Of a stretch of DNA of 64,000 bases, positions 29,167-38,450 are shown piece after piece. The stretch is from NCBI RefSeq assembly GCF_900155935.1, contig NZ_FTLW01000006.1:1-64000 (forward strand). Direction: 5' to 3'. Position numbers and translations under genes: made by a program. The notes under the pieces are model-generated. The model ran no database searches. It was given only the letters and a program-made list of their open reading frames with translations, and was not told the origin of the DNA. The DNA is from Solilutibacter tolerans (lineage in GTDB: Bacteria > Pseudomonadota > Gammaproteobacteria > Xanthomonadales > Xanthomonadaceae). Numbering within the stretch: the stretch's first letter is position 1; every line of letters begins with the position of its first letter.

Positions 29167-30864
29167 TCACCTCGCGCGGATATCGTTGGGGGTCTTCTTG
29201 AACTTGATCCCCAGCGACCGCAGGCGGTCGTTGGTCATGTTCGTGCCTTCACCGTAGATCACCATCGGCCCGTCATGCTTCGGTAGGCCCGCCAGCACCT
29301 TCATGGTCAGCATGTTGCCGCCCGCGAGCGTCTTGTCGCCCAGGATTCCGTTGTAGAGCAGGTAATAGGCGGTGCCGTTGTGGACGCCAAGCAGCGGCGA
29401 CTTCATGGCGCGCGTGCTGCGCGCGGTGCCGGTCTCGGCGAACCAGATATGCGCGGCCAGGTGCTCGAACTTGATTTCGGGATTGATCCGGCCCTGGTCG
29501 TCGAACACCTTAGGGCCGAGCTGGTAGAAGCGGAATCCGCCGCCGCCTAGCCAGCCCACTTCCTCGGAAATCCCGCCATCATCGCCATCCACGACCAAGG
29601 TTAGTCGCGGCTGGCAATGGCTTTTTGCCTGCTCGCCGATTTCTACCCCGATCCACCGACGCCCCATTTTATGTGCCGCAGCGGCGGTAGTACCTGAGCC
29701 CAAGAAACTATCTAGAACTAAATCACCTGGTTGTGTGGCGAGGTCAAGAATGGCTTTTATTAGCGCCTCAGGCTTCTTCCCATTCGGCAATCTTACCCCG
29801 CCTTCCTTCGACACATTATTCCAGTTGAACATCGTCCAAAGCGTGCCCAACTTATCCTTCTTAGTGATGGAGTTTTTCTTTTTTTCCGCCGTGTCTTTCA
29901 GCCAGATAACGCGTCGAATGGTTGGACTGATATAGAAGTGCTCGACTACGCGCCCCTTGTCGCGCCCAGATCGGGGTATGTAGGACGCAATGAGCATTTC
30001 ATCGTCGTTCAACTCCTTGAACTCATCAATAATGCGTGTGCGAATGCTTGTTTGCGCGTTTGTATCCGAGAAGATTTGCTCGAAATTGTCTGAGTAAATC
30101 TGCTCCCGAGGTCGCCCGCTGCTTTTCTCTATGGCCTTCACTGTGGTGCGCTGTACGCGCCTAACCTTGCGAACGGTAATGTCCTCGCCATCGCCAGTTT
30201 TTACAACGCGACGGTCTATTTCATCGCCGTAGGATTGTAGGACGCTTGTGTATTTCCAGCTCTTCCCCTCGTCCTCCATTTCATCAATGAGGTCGAAAAG
30301 GTTTATTTCCTCGTAAACATCGTTGAACTTGCTGAAACCGCCGTTGCTGTTGTTGTTTTTCACATAAACAAGCAGCGTCTCAACATTTTTTTTCAGTCGC
30401 TTATCTTCACCGCCGCCAGAGGCGCCGGCGGTATTTTTTGTCTTTATAGAAACTTGATTGATAAAGTTTCTGCGCCCAAATATTTCATCACACATGACTT
30501 TGAAATAATGACTTTCATTGTCGTCTAGCGTGATCCAAATGGACCCGTCCTCGCGCAGAAGTTCGCGCAACAGCACCATGCGCGGGTACATCATGGACAG
30601 CCATTGCGCATGTTCCAGGTTGTCGTCGTAATGCTCGAACGCACTCTGCGTGTTGTACGGCGGGTCAATGAAAATACATTTCACCTGCCCGGCGTAGTAC
30701 GGCAATAGCGCCTTCAAGGCTTCCAGGTTGTCGCCCTGGATCAGCATGTTCGGCGCGTCTTCGTCGCCGTGGGACAGGGACTGGATCGGTTGCAGCAGGC
30801 GGTAGGGCGTCTTCGCCGTCGCCTTCAAGTCGTCATCGCGTTTGTGCCATTCCAGCCAAGGCAT
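29167..30864 (-). CDS. Type III DNA methyltransferase, Mod subunit
   Basis: 565 residues. An N6-adenine/N4-cytosine methyltransferase of the beta order: the catalytic DPPY (67-70, in IFIDPPYNTQSA) comes first and the SAM-binding FLGSGTTAAAAH near 388-395. Between them lies a target-recognition region of about 230 residues that is Lys/Asn-rich and visibly AT-rich in the DNA (about 29750-30500), unlike the flanking GC-rich segments. That suggests exchange of the recognition domain. It specifies and methylates the site used by Res. A separate DUF262 nuclease gene lies upstream, with 113 bases between. Confidence 0.92.
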   Translation of the reverse strand: MPWLEWHKRDDDLKATAKTPYRLLQPIQSLSHGDEDAPNMLIQGDNLEALKALLPYYAGQVKCIFIDPPYNTQSAFEHYDDNLEHAQWLSMMYPRMVLLRELLREDGSIWITLDDNESHYFKVMCDEIFGRRNFINQVSIKTKNTAGASGGGEDKRLKKNVETLLVYVKNNNSNGGFSKFNDVYEEINLFDLIDEMEDEGKSWKYTSVLQSYGDEIDRRVVKTGDGEDITVRKVRRVQRTTVKAIEKSSGRPREQIYSDNFEQIFSDTNAQTSIRTRIIDEFKELNDDEMLIASYIPRSGRDKGRVVEHFYISPTIRRVIWLKDTAEKKKNSITKKDKLGTLWTMFNWNNVSKEGGVRLPNGKKPEALIKAILDLATQPGDLVLDSFLGSGTTAAAAHKMGRRWIGVEIGEQAKSHCQPRLTLVVDGDDGGISEEVGWLGGGGFRFYQLGPKVFDDQGRINPEIKFEHLAAHIWFAETGTARSTRAMKSPLLGVHNGTAYYLLYNGILGDKTLAGGNMLTMKVLAGLPKHDGPMVIYGEGTNMTNDRLRSLGIKFKKTPNDIRAR

Positions 30865-30977
30865 TCAGTGTCCCCATGCTCGGCAGGCGCTGTGCGCACC
30901 TGCGCTTTGTTCCGGTAGCGCCACTCTGCGGAGACGCTTTCTCAGCCGATAATACCGGCCATGCCAATGGGCATGAA

Positions 30978-33134
30978 TTAATCGTCCGCGTTAGTGGCGA
31001 TTTGCTCCAGGTAATCCGCCCGCACATCCCGCATCCGCCGCTGCCCGGTGGGCTTGGGCCCCCAGAAGTACCAGCCATTGGTGTTCTTCTTGCGCACGGC
31101 AATGCCGGCACGGGAGAGACTGTCGTAAATCTGGCCGTCGTACTCGATGCGGCCATCGGACAGGATGGTCGCCGTGTGGCCTTTGTATTTGTCCGGTAAG
31201 GAATAGAGCGTCTGCCCCGCGTGGACATAGCCAGCGTTCAGCAGATCCCTGACCTCCACATTAGGGGCACCGTCAGACTTTTCACGCACCAAACTGATCT
31301 TGTGCCCCGGTGGCACCGGCCAGATAGCCAGGATCGCTTCGATAGCGTCATGGGTGCGGGCATCAATAGCGGGCTCATCCCACTGATTGGCCTGATGGGT
31401 CTTGAGCACACGGCTGTTGAGCAGCACCACGTCTTTCTCTTGCAGGTGTTCGGCCTTGCCCTTGGTGCCCAACCAGGCGCCGTTGGAGACGGTGCTGTTG
31501 AGCTTCTTGGTGAGCAGGGTGAGGTTACCTAGGCGGTGGATGCGGGCTTCGCGCTCGGGCTCAGGCATGCCAGCAGTGAGTGGCCAGTGCTTAAGCCAGG
31601 ACTGTGGCATGAGGTGTTCGATGGCGTAGCTGGCGCGGCGGATGCGCATGCCCGCCGCGGAGGTCTGGCCGGGTACCCATCCGCGCCAGTGGTCTTCGAT
31701 GGATTCCAACACCATCCGCAGACGCGCGCGGCTCAGCTTGCGGTACACCGGCATGGTAGCCAGCTCGGCGCGCACTTCGGCATCGTCGGGCCAATAGGCG
31801 GACTCGCCGCCCTGCGAAGAGAAGTGGTCACGCACCGCCTGGCCGACCTGCTGCGGCGGGGTGTTGCGCACGACCGACACCACGTCGGCCATCAACTTGT
31901 TGTAGGCCTTTGCCGTCGCGCGAATCAGCATGCGCCGCGCTAGCCAGCTTTCCAGCACGTCGAGCGCGGCATCCACCTGCGCCTGCGGTAGCGGGCCAGA
32001 AGGGTGGTCCAGCAGGGCCAACAGCACGGGCTTGACGACTTCGCTCTCCAGCGTCTTGGCGCGGTAAGCAAACAGGCCGACGCGGTCCAGCGGGCCATCG
32101 AGCTGTTCGCCCTTTTCGGTGAACGCTCGGTAGATGGCTGCGGCGCGGTGAATCTCTTGCAACAGCTCCATCATGGTCTTGCCGGATTGGAAATCCGCAT
32201 AGGTCTTGAAGCCGGAAAACACTTCGCGGGCCAGAACTTCCTCGCCGGTCTGCACGACCAGCCAATGGTTGAGGAACACCGACGAGCGCTGGTGGATGAC
32301 CCGGCCAACGCTGACTTCTTGCTCCCAGAAGGCGGTCTCGAACTGCTTCCAGTAGTTGTCGTAGGCCTCTTCGACATTGGCGCCCTGCTCCAGTAGGCGC
32401 TGGAACACGAAGTTTTTGATCAAATCGGCCGCGGTGAGCACGGCGCCGCGGGCATTAAGGGTTTCGAAGATTTCCTGCGCGTTTTCGCTGGCCGTGAGGT
32501 CGATGACCACGATCTGTAGCAGCTCGCGCGCGCTGCGCTCGATGGCATCGGCGCGGGTGGCGACGTGCTCGGGGCCTTGTTGGCTGAGCCAGGCACGGGC
32601 CTTCTCCGCAAAAAACTGGTGCGACTTGGCCATCCGCGAATTCTTGTGCTTAAGCTGGGCGTAGTCGACGGGTGCGGGCGCGTCCATGACCTCGTTGAAG
32701 GCCTCGCGATCACGATTAGTAGGCCAGACCTTGAAGCGATCTTCGCGTTGAGTACAGAAAGCGTCTTCGTTGGCGATGAGTCGGACCAGACGCGCTGCGG
32801 GCATCTTGGCACCAACCTGCTCGATCTCCGTGTGTAGCGCATCCAACAACAACTGCAATGTAGTCAGGCGCTGTTGGCCGTCGATGATGGTGCGTTGCTG
32901 TAGGTCTGCAATTGGATTCTGCAACTGCTGCAAAACCACTGCACCTAAGAAGTGCGGTGCCTGAGGCGTGCCGACGGGAGCCTCAAGCAGGCGCGTGGCC
33001 ACACGCTCAAGGTCTTTCCATAGCGGCTCCCATTGGAGCTCTTCGTTCCATACATAGGGGCGCTGAAACAGCGGCACCAGCAATCGCTGCGGCTGCATGA
33101 AGATGGCTTGTGGCGTTCTTACCTGTGTATCCAT
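30978..33134 (-). CDS. DUF262/DUF1524 nuclease-like protein with C-terminal RAMA-type domain
   Basis: 718 residues. DUF262 (GmrS/ParB-like) at the N-terminus has LFQRPYVW (about 22-29) and TIIDGQQRLTTLQ (about 86-98), the DGQQR nucleotide-binding motif. DUF1524 (GmrD-like HNH) near 500-560 has AIEHLMPQSW and HRLGNLTLLT, the EHxxPQ and N metal-binding residues. The last ~100 residues (VEVRDLLNAGYVHAGQ, ILSDGRIEYDGQIYDSLS, TNGWYFWGP) match the RAMA domain found with DNA modification enzymes. Such proteins are type IV-like restriction factors that attack modified DNA. ATG 33134 is preferred over a TTG one codon earlier. Beside a type III RM system, it completes a defence block. Confidence 0.82.
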   Translation of the reverse strand: MDTQVRTPQAIFMQPQRLLVPLFQRPYVWNEELQWEPLWKDLERVATRLLEAPVGTPQAPHFLGAVVLQQLQNPIADLQQRTIIDGQQRLTTLQLLLDALHTEIEQVGAKMPAARLVRLIANEDAFCTQREDRFKVWPTNRDREAFNEVMDAPAPVDYAQLKHKNSRMAKSHQFFAEKARAWLSQQGPEHVATRADAIERSARELLQIVVIDLTASENAQEIFETLNARGAVLTAADLIKNFVFQRLLEQGANVEEAYDNYWKQFETAFWEQEVSVGRVIHQRSSVFLNHWLVVQTGEEVLAREVFSGFKTYADFQSGKTMMELLQEIHRAAAIYRAFTEKGEQLDGPLDRVGLFAYRAKTLESEVVKPVLLALLDHPSGPLPQAQVDAALDVLESWLARRMLIRATAKAYNKLMADVVSVVRNTPPQQVGQAVRDHFSSQGGESAYWPDDAEVRAELATMPVYRKLSRARLRMVLESIEDHWRGWVPGQTSAAGMRIRRASYAIEHLMPQSWLKHWPLTAGMPEPEREARIHRLGNLTLLTKKLNSTVSNGAWLGTKGKAEHLQEKDVVLLNSRVLKTHQANQWDEPAIDARTHDAIEAILAIWPVPPGHKISLVREKSDGAPNVEVRDLLNAGYVHAGQTLYSLPDKYKGHTATILSDGRIEYDGQIYDSLSRAGIAVRKKNTNGWYFWGPKPTGQRRMRDVRADYLEQIATNADD

Positions 33135-33257
33135 CAATCAACTTATTCGGATAGGACTAATGCCATACATGGTAATTACTACCCATCTCATTTGCCGCGA
33201 CGACGGCCAAGATTGGCTCTTCCACGGTCGGCCGGCCCTTGGACCTATGCTGTTCCC

Positions 33258-33869
33258 ATGAATTACCTCGCCCACACTTGGCTGGCTAGACACAGCGACG
33301 AAGCCCTCCTGGGCGGCCTGCTGGGCGACTTCATCCATGGCCAAGTGGCGCTACTGGATTGGCCGCTAGAGGTCACGCACGAAATCCTTCTGCACCGGCG
33401 CATTGACCGCTACACCGACACGCATCCCGCAGTGACCGCCGCGCGCGCAGGCTTTGGTGATTTAAGGCGCTTTGCCGGCATCGTGCTGGATGTGTACTTC
33501 GACCATCTGTTGGCGCGGGATTGGTCGCAGTGGAACGACACGCCATTGTCAGACTTCACTGCGCGCGTCTACCGCATATTGGATGAACACCACGAACAAC
33601 TTCCGCCACGCCTGAAACGCATCGCCCCACATATGGCCGCAGAAGACTGGCTGGGCAGCTATCGTCATCGCGATAGCGTGGATGGCGCGATCCGCGGCAT
33701 CAGTACCCGCCTCTCACGCAACGGCGACAAACTACGGGCCTGCCTGCCTGTGTTGCATGCTGACGAGGCCAACGCGGACGCCGCCTTCGAGGCGTTTTTT
33801 CCCGAGTTGATCAAAGCGACCTCCCTCATGCGCGCTGACCTCCATAACGAAGCCGCATCGACGCCTTGA
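33258..33869 (+). CDS. acpH: Acyl carrier protein phosphodiesterase
   Basis: 203 residues from ATG 33258. Family motifs: MNYLAHTWLA at the start, LLGGLLGDFIHG, HRRIDRYTDTHPAV and DVYFDHLLARDW. The conserved Asp and His residues lie in the HD-like metal site. It removes the 4'-phosphopantetheine arm from holo-acyl carrier protein. The open frame extends to 33033, but only the part from 33258 matches the family. Alone between the defence block and a GNAT gene. Confidence 0.93.
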   Translation: MNYLAHTWLARHSDEALLGGLLGDFIHGQVALLDWPLEVTHEILLHRRIDRYTDTHPAVTAARAGFGDLRRFAGIVLDVYFDHLLARDWSQWNDTPLSDFTARVYRILDEHHEQLPPRLKRIAPHMAAEDWLGSYRHRDSVDGAIRGISTRLSRNGDKLRACLPVLHADEANADAAFEAFFPELIKATSLMRADLHNEAASTP

Positions 33870-33939
33870 CCTGTCCGATGCAGCATCGACCCCATTTGCG
33901 CGATGATTCACTGGCCACGCCATCCACCCTGGAGCGCCC

Positions 33940-34431
33940 GTGATCAACGGTCTAGTCATCCGCGAATTTGAAGACGCCCTCGCCCAAGATTTCCATGACA
34001 TCAACGCCGAGTGGATCAACAGCATGTTTCGGCTGGAAGCCACGGACCGAGAAGTGCTGCAAAACCCACGCGAACGCATCATCGCGCCCGGTGGCCAAAT
34101 CCTATTCGTCGAGGCACCCGATCTTGGGATAGTGGGTCCCTGTGCTTTGCAAAAGACCGGCCCCACCAGCTTCGAACTGACCAAGATGGGCGTGCGTGAA
34201 TCCGCGCGCGGCCTGAAAGCAGGTGAGTTTTTGTTGGCTGCGGTGATAGAACGCGCGAATGACTTGGGCGCAGACCCGCTTTATCTGCTTACCAACGCCA
34301 AATGCGCCGCCGCGATCCATCTCTACGAGAAACTGGGCTTCCAGCACGATGCCGAGATCATGGCGGAGTACGGCGCGCGTTATGAGCGTTGCAACGTCGC
34401 CATGCGATACGTGGACCCGCCTGCCGCCTGA
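33940..34431 (+). CDS. GNAT family N-acetyltransferase
   Basis: 163 residues from GTG 33940. The GNAT core is visible: a strand (LFVEAPDLGIVGPCALQK), then FELTKMGVRESARGLKAGEFL, the acetyl-CoA-binding loop R-x-x-x-G-L-K-x-G, and the C-terminal TNAKCAAAIHLYEKLGFQHD. The substrate cannot be told from sequence. It sits between acpH and the MFS-acyltransferase gene, with no obvious partner. Confidence 0.82.
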   Translation: MINGLVIREFEDALAQDFHDINAEWINSMFRLEATDREVLQNPRERIIAPGGQILFVEAPDLGIVGPCALQKTGPTSFELTKMGVRESARGLKAGEFLLAAVIERANDLGADPLYLLTNAKCAAAIHLYEKLGFQHDAEIMAEYGARYERCNVAMRYVDPPAA

Positions 34432-34487
34432 GCCAACGTCGGAATTGCATCCGCTTCCGCTATCCTCCGCCCAACCCTGGGGGATTC

Positions 34488-36401
34488 ATGGCCCATTCGC
34501 AATTCGATCTACTCCGCCAACGACGCTTCTTGCCGTACTTCTTCGTGCAGGCGCTGGGTGCATTCAATGACAATGTTTTCAGGCAAGCGATCATCGGCTT
34601 ACTGGGTGCAATGGCGGTGGCCGGCACCATCGACCCTGGCCTGCGCGGCACGTACACGCAATTGGCGCCAGCCATCTTCATCCTGCCCTACTTCTTGTTC
34701 TCGGCTGTGGCCGGACAGTTTGCCGAGCGCACGGACAAGGCGCGCCTGATCCGCATCACCACGGCGATGGAAATCGCCATCATGTCAGTCGCAGCGCTCG
34801 GCTTCTGGTTGCAATCGATGCCGGTACTGTTGGTGGCTTTGTTTGCCACGGGTATGCAAAGCACGCTGTTTGGGCCGGTGAAATATTCGATCTTGCCGGC
34901 GGTGCTCAAGCCCGAAGAGCTCACCGGCGGCAATGGCTTGGTGGAGATGGGCACGTCCATCTCCATCCTGATCGGCATGTTGATCGGCGGCCTGGTGTTT
35001 GCGCTGGGGGGCGATGCCGCGCCGATGATTGCAGGTTTACTGGTAATCGCGCTTGCTATCGCCGGCAATCTGGTGAGCCGGATGATCCCGTCTGTGCCTT
35101 CGGTCACGCCAGACCTCAAGATCAATTGGAACCTCTGGTCAGAGTCGCTCAAAGCCTGGCGCCTCACGCGCAAGCAGTTGGCGGTGCGCAACGCGGTGCT
35201 GGGCGTCAGCTGGTTCTGGTTTGTTGGCACGGTGCTCACCGGCAACTTGCCGGTATATGCGGAAACTTATCTGGGCGGCACGCAAACCTTGTACGTGTTT
35301 GCGCTGGCAGTGTTCTCGATTGGCGTGGGCATCGGCTCGCTCTTGTGCGAAAAACTTTCCGGGCGCGTGGTGGAAATCGGCCTGGTGCCGCTGGGTGCGC
35401 TAGGCATGAGCGGCTTCTTGCTGGATCTGTATTTCGCCCGGCCTGATCCTGCAACGGTGACGGGCCTGGATGTCATGGGCTTCATGGCGGAGCCCGGCAG
35501 CTGGCGCATCGTGATGGACTTGGCGGGCATTGGCGTGTTCTCGGGGTTCTTTGTGGTGCCGTTGTTCGCGCTTATCCAGAGCCGCACCCCGCGCGAGGAA
35601 ACATCGCGCGTTATCGCCGGCATGAACATCCAGAACGCGATTTTCATCGTCATTGCGGCGATCGGTGGCATCGCGTTGCAGGAAAAACTGGGATGGACGA
35701 TCCCGCAACTCTTCCATGCACTTGCGGTCGTAGGCGTGCTGGTATCGTTGTGGATCTTCAGCATCGTGCCCGAGTTCGCGATGCGCTTCGTCAGCTGGCT
35801 GATGATGCGCACACTGTATAGATTGCGCGTGCATGGCATTGAGAAATACGTGCCGGATGAAGGAGCTGCGTTGATCGTATGCAACCACGTCAGTTACATG
35901 GATGCGCTGATTCTGTCCGGCGTGATCCCGCGTCCGGTGCGCTTCGTCATGTATTACAAGATCTTCAACATCCCGGTCATGTCTTGGATCTTTCGCACGG
36001 CACGTGCGATCCCGATTGCCGGTGCACGCGAAAACCCGGAGTTGATGCAGAAAGCCTTCGACGAAATCGACGCCGCGCTCGCGGCAGGCGAATTGGTCGG
36101 CATCTTCCCCGAGGGCGCATTGACCAAGGACGGCGATATCGCGGCGTTCAAGTCGGGCGTGGAGCGCATCCTTAAGCGTGCCGCCGATGCAGGCCGCCCG
36201 GTGCCGGTGGTGCCGATGGCCCTGCGCGGGATGTGGAGCAGCATGTGGAGCCACCGCGATTCGCGGATGCGGCGCATGCGCCTGCCGCGGCGCTTCCGCG
36301 CGCATGTGGAAGTGGTAGTTGGCGACCCTATCGATGGGCGTACCGCCACCGCTGCGCTGCTGGAAGACAAGGTGCGTGCACTGCGAGGCAATGATGCCTG
36401 A
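34488..36401 (+). CDS. MFS transporter fused to 1-acylglycerol-phosphate acyltransferase
   Basis: 637 residues. Residues 1-410 are an MFS transporter resembling the lysophospholipid transporter LplT (FFVQALGAFNDNVFRQAIIG). Residues 430-637 are a PlsC-type acyltransferase with the catalytic HX4D motif in CNHVSYMDALIL and the FPEGALTKDG motif. No acyl-ACP synthetase domain is present, unlike the Aas fusion of other bacteria. It likely flips and re-acylates lysophospholipids in the inner membrane. ATG 34488 is the family start. Intact. Confidence 0.9.
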   Translation: MAHSQFDLLRQRRFLPYFFVQALGAFNDNVFRQAIIGLLGAMAVAGTIDPGLRGTYTQLAPAIFILPYFLFSAVAGQFAERTDKARLIRITTAMEIAIMSVAALGFWLQSMPVLLVALFATGMQSTLFGPVKYSILPAVLKPEELTGGNGLVEMGTSISILIGMLIGGLVFALGGDAAPMIAGLLVIALAIAGNLVSRMIPSVPSVTPDLKINWNLWSESLKAWRLTRKQLAVRNAVLGVSWFWFVGTVLTGNLPVYAETYLGGTQTLYVFALAVFSIGVGIGSLLCEKLSGRVVEIGLVPLGALGMSGFLLDLYFARPDPATVTGLDVMGFMAEPGSWRIVMDLAGIGVFSGFFVVPLFALIQSRTPREETSRVIAGMNIQNAIFIVIAAIGGIALQEKLGWTIPQLFHALAVVGVLVSLWIFSIVPEFAMRFVSWLMMRTLYRLRVHGIEKYVPDEGAALIVCNHVSYMDALILSGVIPRPVRFVMYYKIFNIPVMSWIFRTARAIPIAGARENPELMQKAFDEIDAALAAGELVGIFPEGALTKDGDIAAFKSGVERILKRAADAGRPVPVVPMALRGMWSSMWSHRDSRMRRMRLPRRFRAHVEVVVGDPIDGRTATAALLEDKVRALRGNDA

Positions 36402-36482
36402 CGGTTGCGCATGTCGCGCGGTTGCTGCGAACATCGGGGCGAGGCCGGCATGGGCTGGCACGTATCCGGGGAATCGGAATCC

Positions 36483-36800
36483 ATGAATACCGCGAACGGC
36501 AACATCCCGAACCACATGGTGTGGACCATTGTGTCTACCGTCATCGCCACCTTGACCTGCTGCCCGCTCGGCCTGCTCGGCATCGTGGGCATCGTCAATT
36601 CCAACAAGGTCAACAAGCTGCTGGCGGCGGGTGATGCCGCGGGCGCGATGCGCGCCTCGTCCACGGCGAAGACCTGGGCGATCGTGGCAACCGTGCTGGC
36701 GGTGCTGGGCATCATCATCAACATCTGGTGGCGCATGAGCGGCGGCCAAGAAGCCATGATGGAACAGCTGCAGCAAATGCAGCAGATGCAGGGCCAGTGA
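36483..36800 (+). CDS. CD225/dispanin family membrane protein
   Basis: 105 residues from ATG 36483, the start that gives the family's NTANGNIPNHMVWTIVST opening; the frame is open back to 36405. Two hydrophobic helices with CCPLGLLGIVGIVNSNKVN between them, then AGAMRASSTAKTWAIVATVL, are typical of bacterial dispanins. A Gln/Met-rich tail (LQQMQQMQGQ) closes the protein. Its stop overlaps the GTG start of the DUF2752 gene, a frequent partner of this family. Function is unknown. Confidence 0.85.
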   Translation: MNTANGNIPNHMVWTIVSTVIATLTCCPLGLLGIVGIVNSNKVNKLLAAGDAAGAMRASSTAKTWAIVATVLAVLGIIINIWWRMSGGQEAMMEQLQQMQQMQGQ

Positions 36801-37234
36801 GCCAGGGCACTACTACGGTTACAAACCCGATCTCGCTTCGGCAGGTCGGGTGGTGGCTCGGCGGCGTGCTGTTGGCCGTCGCCGGTGTCGCAGCGCTGTA
36901 TTCGTTTGACCCGAACACCACCGATAGCCCGTTTGCGGCGTGCATTTTCCAGACGTTGACCGGGTTCTGGTGCGCAGGCTGCGGCATCACCCGTGCGCTG
37001 CATGCACTGGTCCATGGCGACATCGTGCGTGCGTTCGCGATGAATCCCTTGGCGATGTTGCTGGTGCCATGCGCAGCGTTGGCTTGGGCCTGGGGTGGTG
37101 GCTGGCAGCCTGCCTGGGCAGCACCAATCATCCGTTTTTTATCGAAGCCGATGCTGTGGGTGGTGTTGATTCCCACCTACTGGATCGCGCGCAACCTGCC
37201 TTGGGCTCCATTTAGCTGGATGGCGCCGGGCTAA
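36797..37234 (+). CDS. DUF2752 membrane protein
   Basis: 145 residues starting at GTG 36797, inside the preceding stop (GTGA overlap). DUF2752 signature: FQTLTGFWCAGCGITRALHALVHGDI, with three membrane helices and the cysteine pair CAGC. The usual partner of a dispanin gene, as here. Function is unknown; the cysteine motif suggests metal or redox binding, but this is not established. Confidence 0.85.
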   Translation: MSQGTTTVTNPISLRQVGWWLGGVLLAVAGVAALYSFDPNTTDSPFAACIFQTLTGFWCAGCGITRALHALVHGDIVRAFAMNPLAMLLVPCAALAWAWGGGWQPAWAAPIIRFLSKPMLWVVLIPTYWIARNLPWAPFSWMAPG

Positions 37235-37294
37235 ACAATTCCTTGACGCGCGCTTGACGAACACGCTGAAACTATCCGATGGCCCCTCGCTGAG

Positions 37295-37492
37295 TTGAGC
37301 GGCTATCCCCCAAGTTTTGACAAGGAAGGTTCCATTAATCAATCCCTGCGCTTTTTGATCGCCCTGGGCCTGTTGTTTGGCACAGCCACCCTGACCGGTT
37401 GTGACGATGAAGGTTGCCCAGGCGTAGACTGCCCGGCACCGTCTACGCCCTCTCCGGGCCCCAGCCCTAACCCGACCCCGGGCGGCCGTTGA
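37295..37492 (+). CDS. Small lipoprotein with Pro/Ser-rich tail
   Basis: A 65-codon frame that begins with a TTG at 37295 and has no ATG. The protein has a hydrophobic segment ending in the lipobox TLTGC, then D, followed by a Pro/Ser/Gly-rich tail (PSTPSPGPSPNP). A non-standard start, ATT or TTG near 37334, is also possible, because the hydrophobic part begins at INQSLRF. A strong terminator follows at 37517, which supports an expressed gene. No family is recognised. Confidence 0.55.
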   Translation: MSGYPPSFDKEGSINQSLRFLIALGLLFGTATLTGCDDEGCPGVDCPAPSTPSPGPSPNPTPGGR

Positions 37493-37516
37493 TGCAACAA
37501 GCAGTGCACCACTGCG

Positions 37517-37543
37517 AAAAGCCGGGCATTGCCCGGCTTTTTT
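37517..37543 (+). terminator. Intrinsic terminator after the small lipoprotein
   Basis: AAAAGCCGGGC-ATT-GCCCGGCTTTT is a perfect stem with a three-base loop and a T run. It also separates the convergent nudC gene. Confidence 0.92.
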
Positions 37544-37577
37544 GATCATGAAGCATCGCTGCTCGTTTTCAACATAC

Positions 37578-38447
37578 TCAAGCCCGCTCGCCCTTTGCCC
37601 ATTGCTCGATCAACCAGCGCGATATCGACAAAGGCGGCGAGACGCGTAGCGGCGCATCTTCTCGATCTTCGCGCAATGAGGCTTCAACTTCCTCGCGACT
37701 GAACCAGCGCGCATCTTCCAACTCGTCTTGTGCGGTTTGCGGGATGTCGCTTTCAGCATCGGCGATGAAGCCCAACATGAGCGAGCCGGGGAATGGCCAC
37801 GGTTGCGAGGCTAGGTAACGCGACCCAAGCACACGCACGCGGCTTTCTTCCCACACCTCGCGTGCGATCGCGGCCTCCAAGGACTCACCGGGCTCGACGA
37901 AACCGGCCAGCGTCGAATAGCGCCGCGCAGGCCACGTGGACTGGCGACCGAGCAACAGACGCTCGCCATCACTGACTGCAACGATCACCGCCGGATCGGT
38001 GCGTGGATATTCGGCGCGCCCACATCCCCTGCAATCGCCTTGCCAACCGCCATGCGAATACGTCAGCGGGTTACCGCAATTCGGGCAGAACCTGTGCGTC
38101 GCACGCCAGTGCAGGACGGCGCGCGCTTGTGCAAACAAGGTTGAATCGAACGCAGGCCATTGCGCAGCAGCGCCGCGCAGGTCGATGCGGGCTTCGTCAT
38201 CGGTGTAGAGCGTGTCACGCGATGCGGCGAACCAGGCGTCATCGCCGCGTCGGCCAAGAAAGACAGCATCACTGGGCGCACCGATGTCGGCGCGAAAACG
38301 ACCTTCATCATCGACGGCGACGAAGCCCTTGGCATCCAGCAGCAGGCAGTGCGATGTCGCGCGCAATGCGTCCAGCTTGGCCGCATCACTTCGCCATTCG
38401 TCGGCGCGATCCAGCGGCTCGGCGACGAAAGCGAAGTTTGTCGTCAT
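37578..38447 (-). CDS. nudC: NAD(+) diphosphatase NudC
   Basis: 289 residues. A zinc ribbon with four cysteines (FCPNCGNPL, then CRGCGRAEYPR) precedes the Nudix box TLAGFVEPGESLEAAIAREV, then WEES. A SQPWPFPGSLMLGF segment typical of NudC follows. It cleaves NADH and removes NAD caps from RNA. It lies four bases downstream of erpA on the same strand. Confidence 0.95.
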   Translation of the reverse strand: MTTNFAFVAEPLDRADEWRSDAAKLDALRATSHCLLLDAKGFVAVDDEGRFRADIGAPSDAVFLGRRGDDAWFAASRDTLYTDDEARIDLRGAAAQWPAFDSTLFAQARAVLHWRATHRFCPNCGNPLTYSHGGWQGDCRGCGRAEYPRTDPAVIVAVSDGERLLLGRQSTWPARRYSTLAGFVEPGESLEAAIAREVWEESRVRVLGSRYLASQPWPFPGSLMLGFIADAESDIPQTAQDELEDARWFSREEVEASLREDREDAPLRVSPPLSISRWLIEQWAKGERA

Positions 38448-38450
38448 CGA

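Noticed and set aside
27732-29201. A 489-codon frame antisense to res
   Set aside because: Shadow of the helicase gene, whose motifs are intact.
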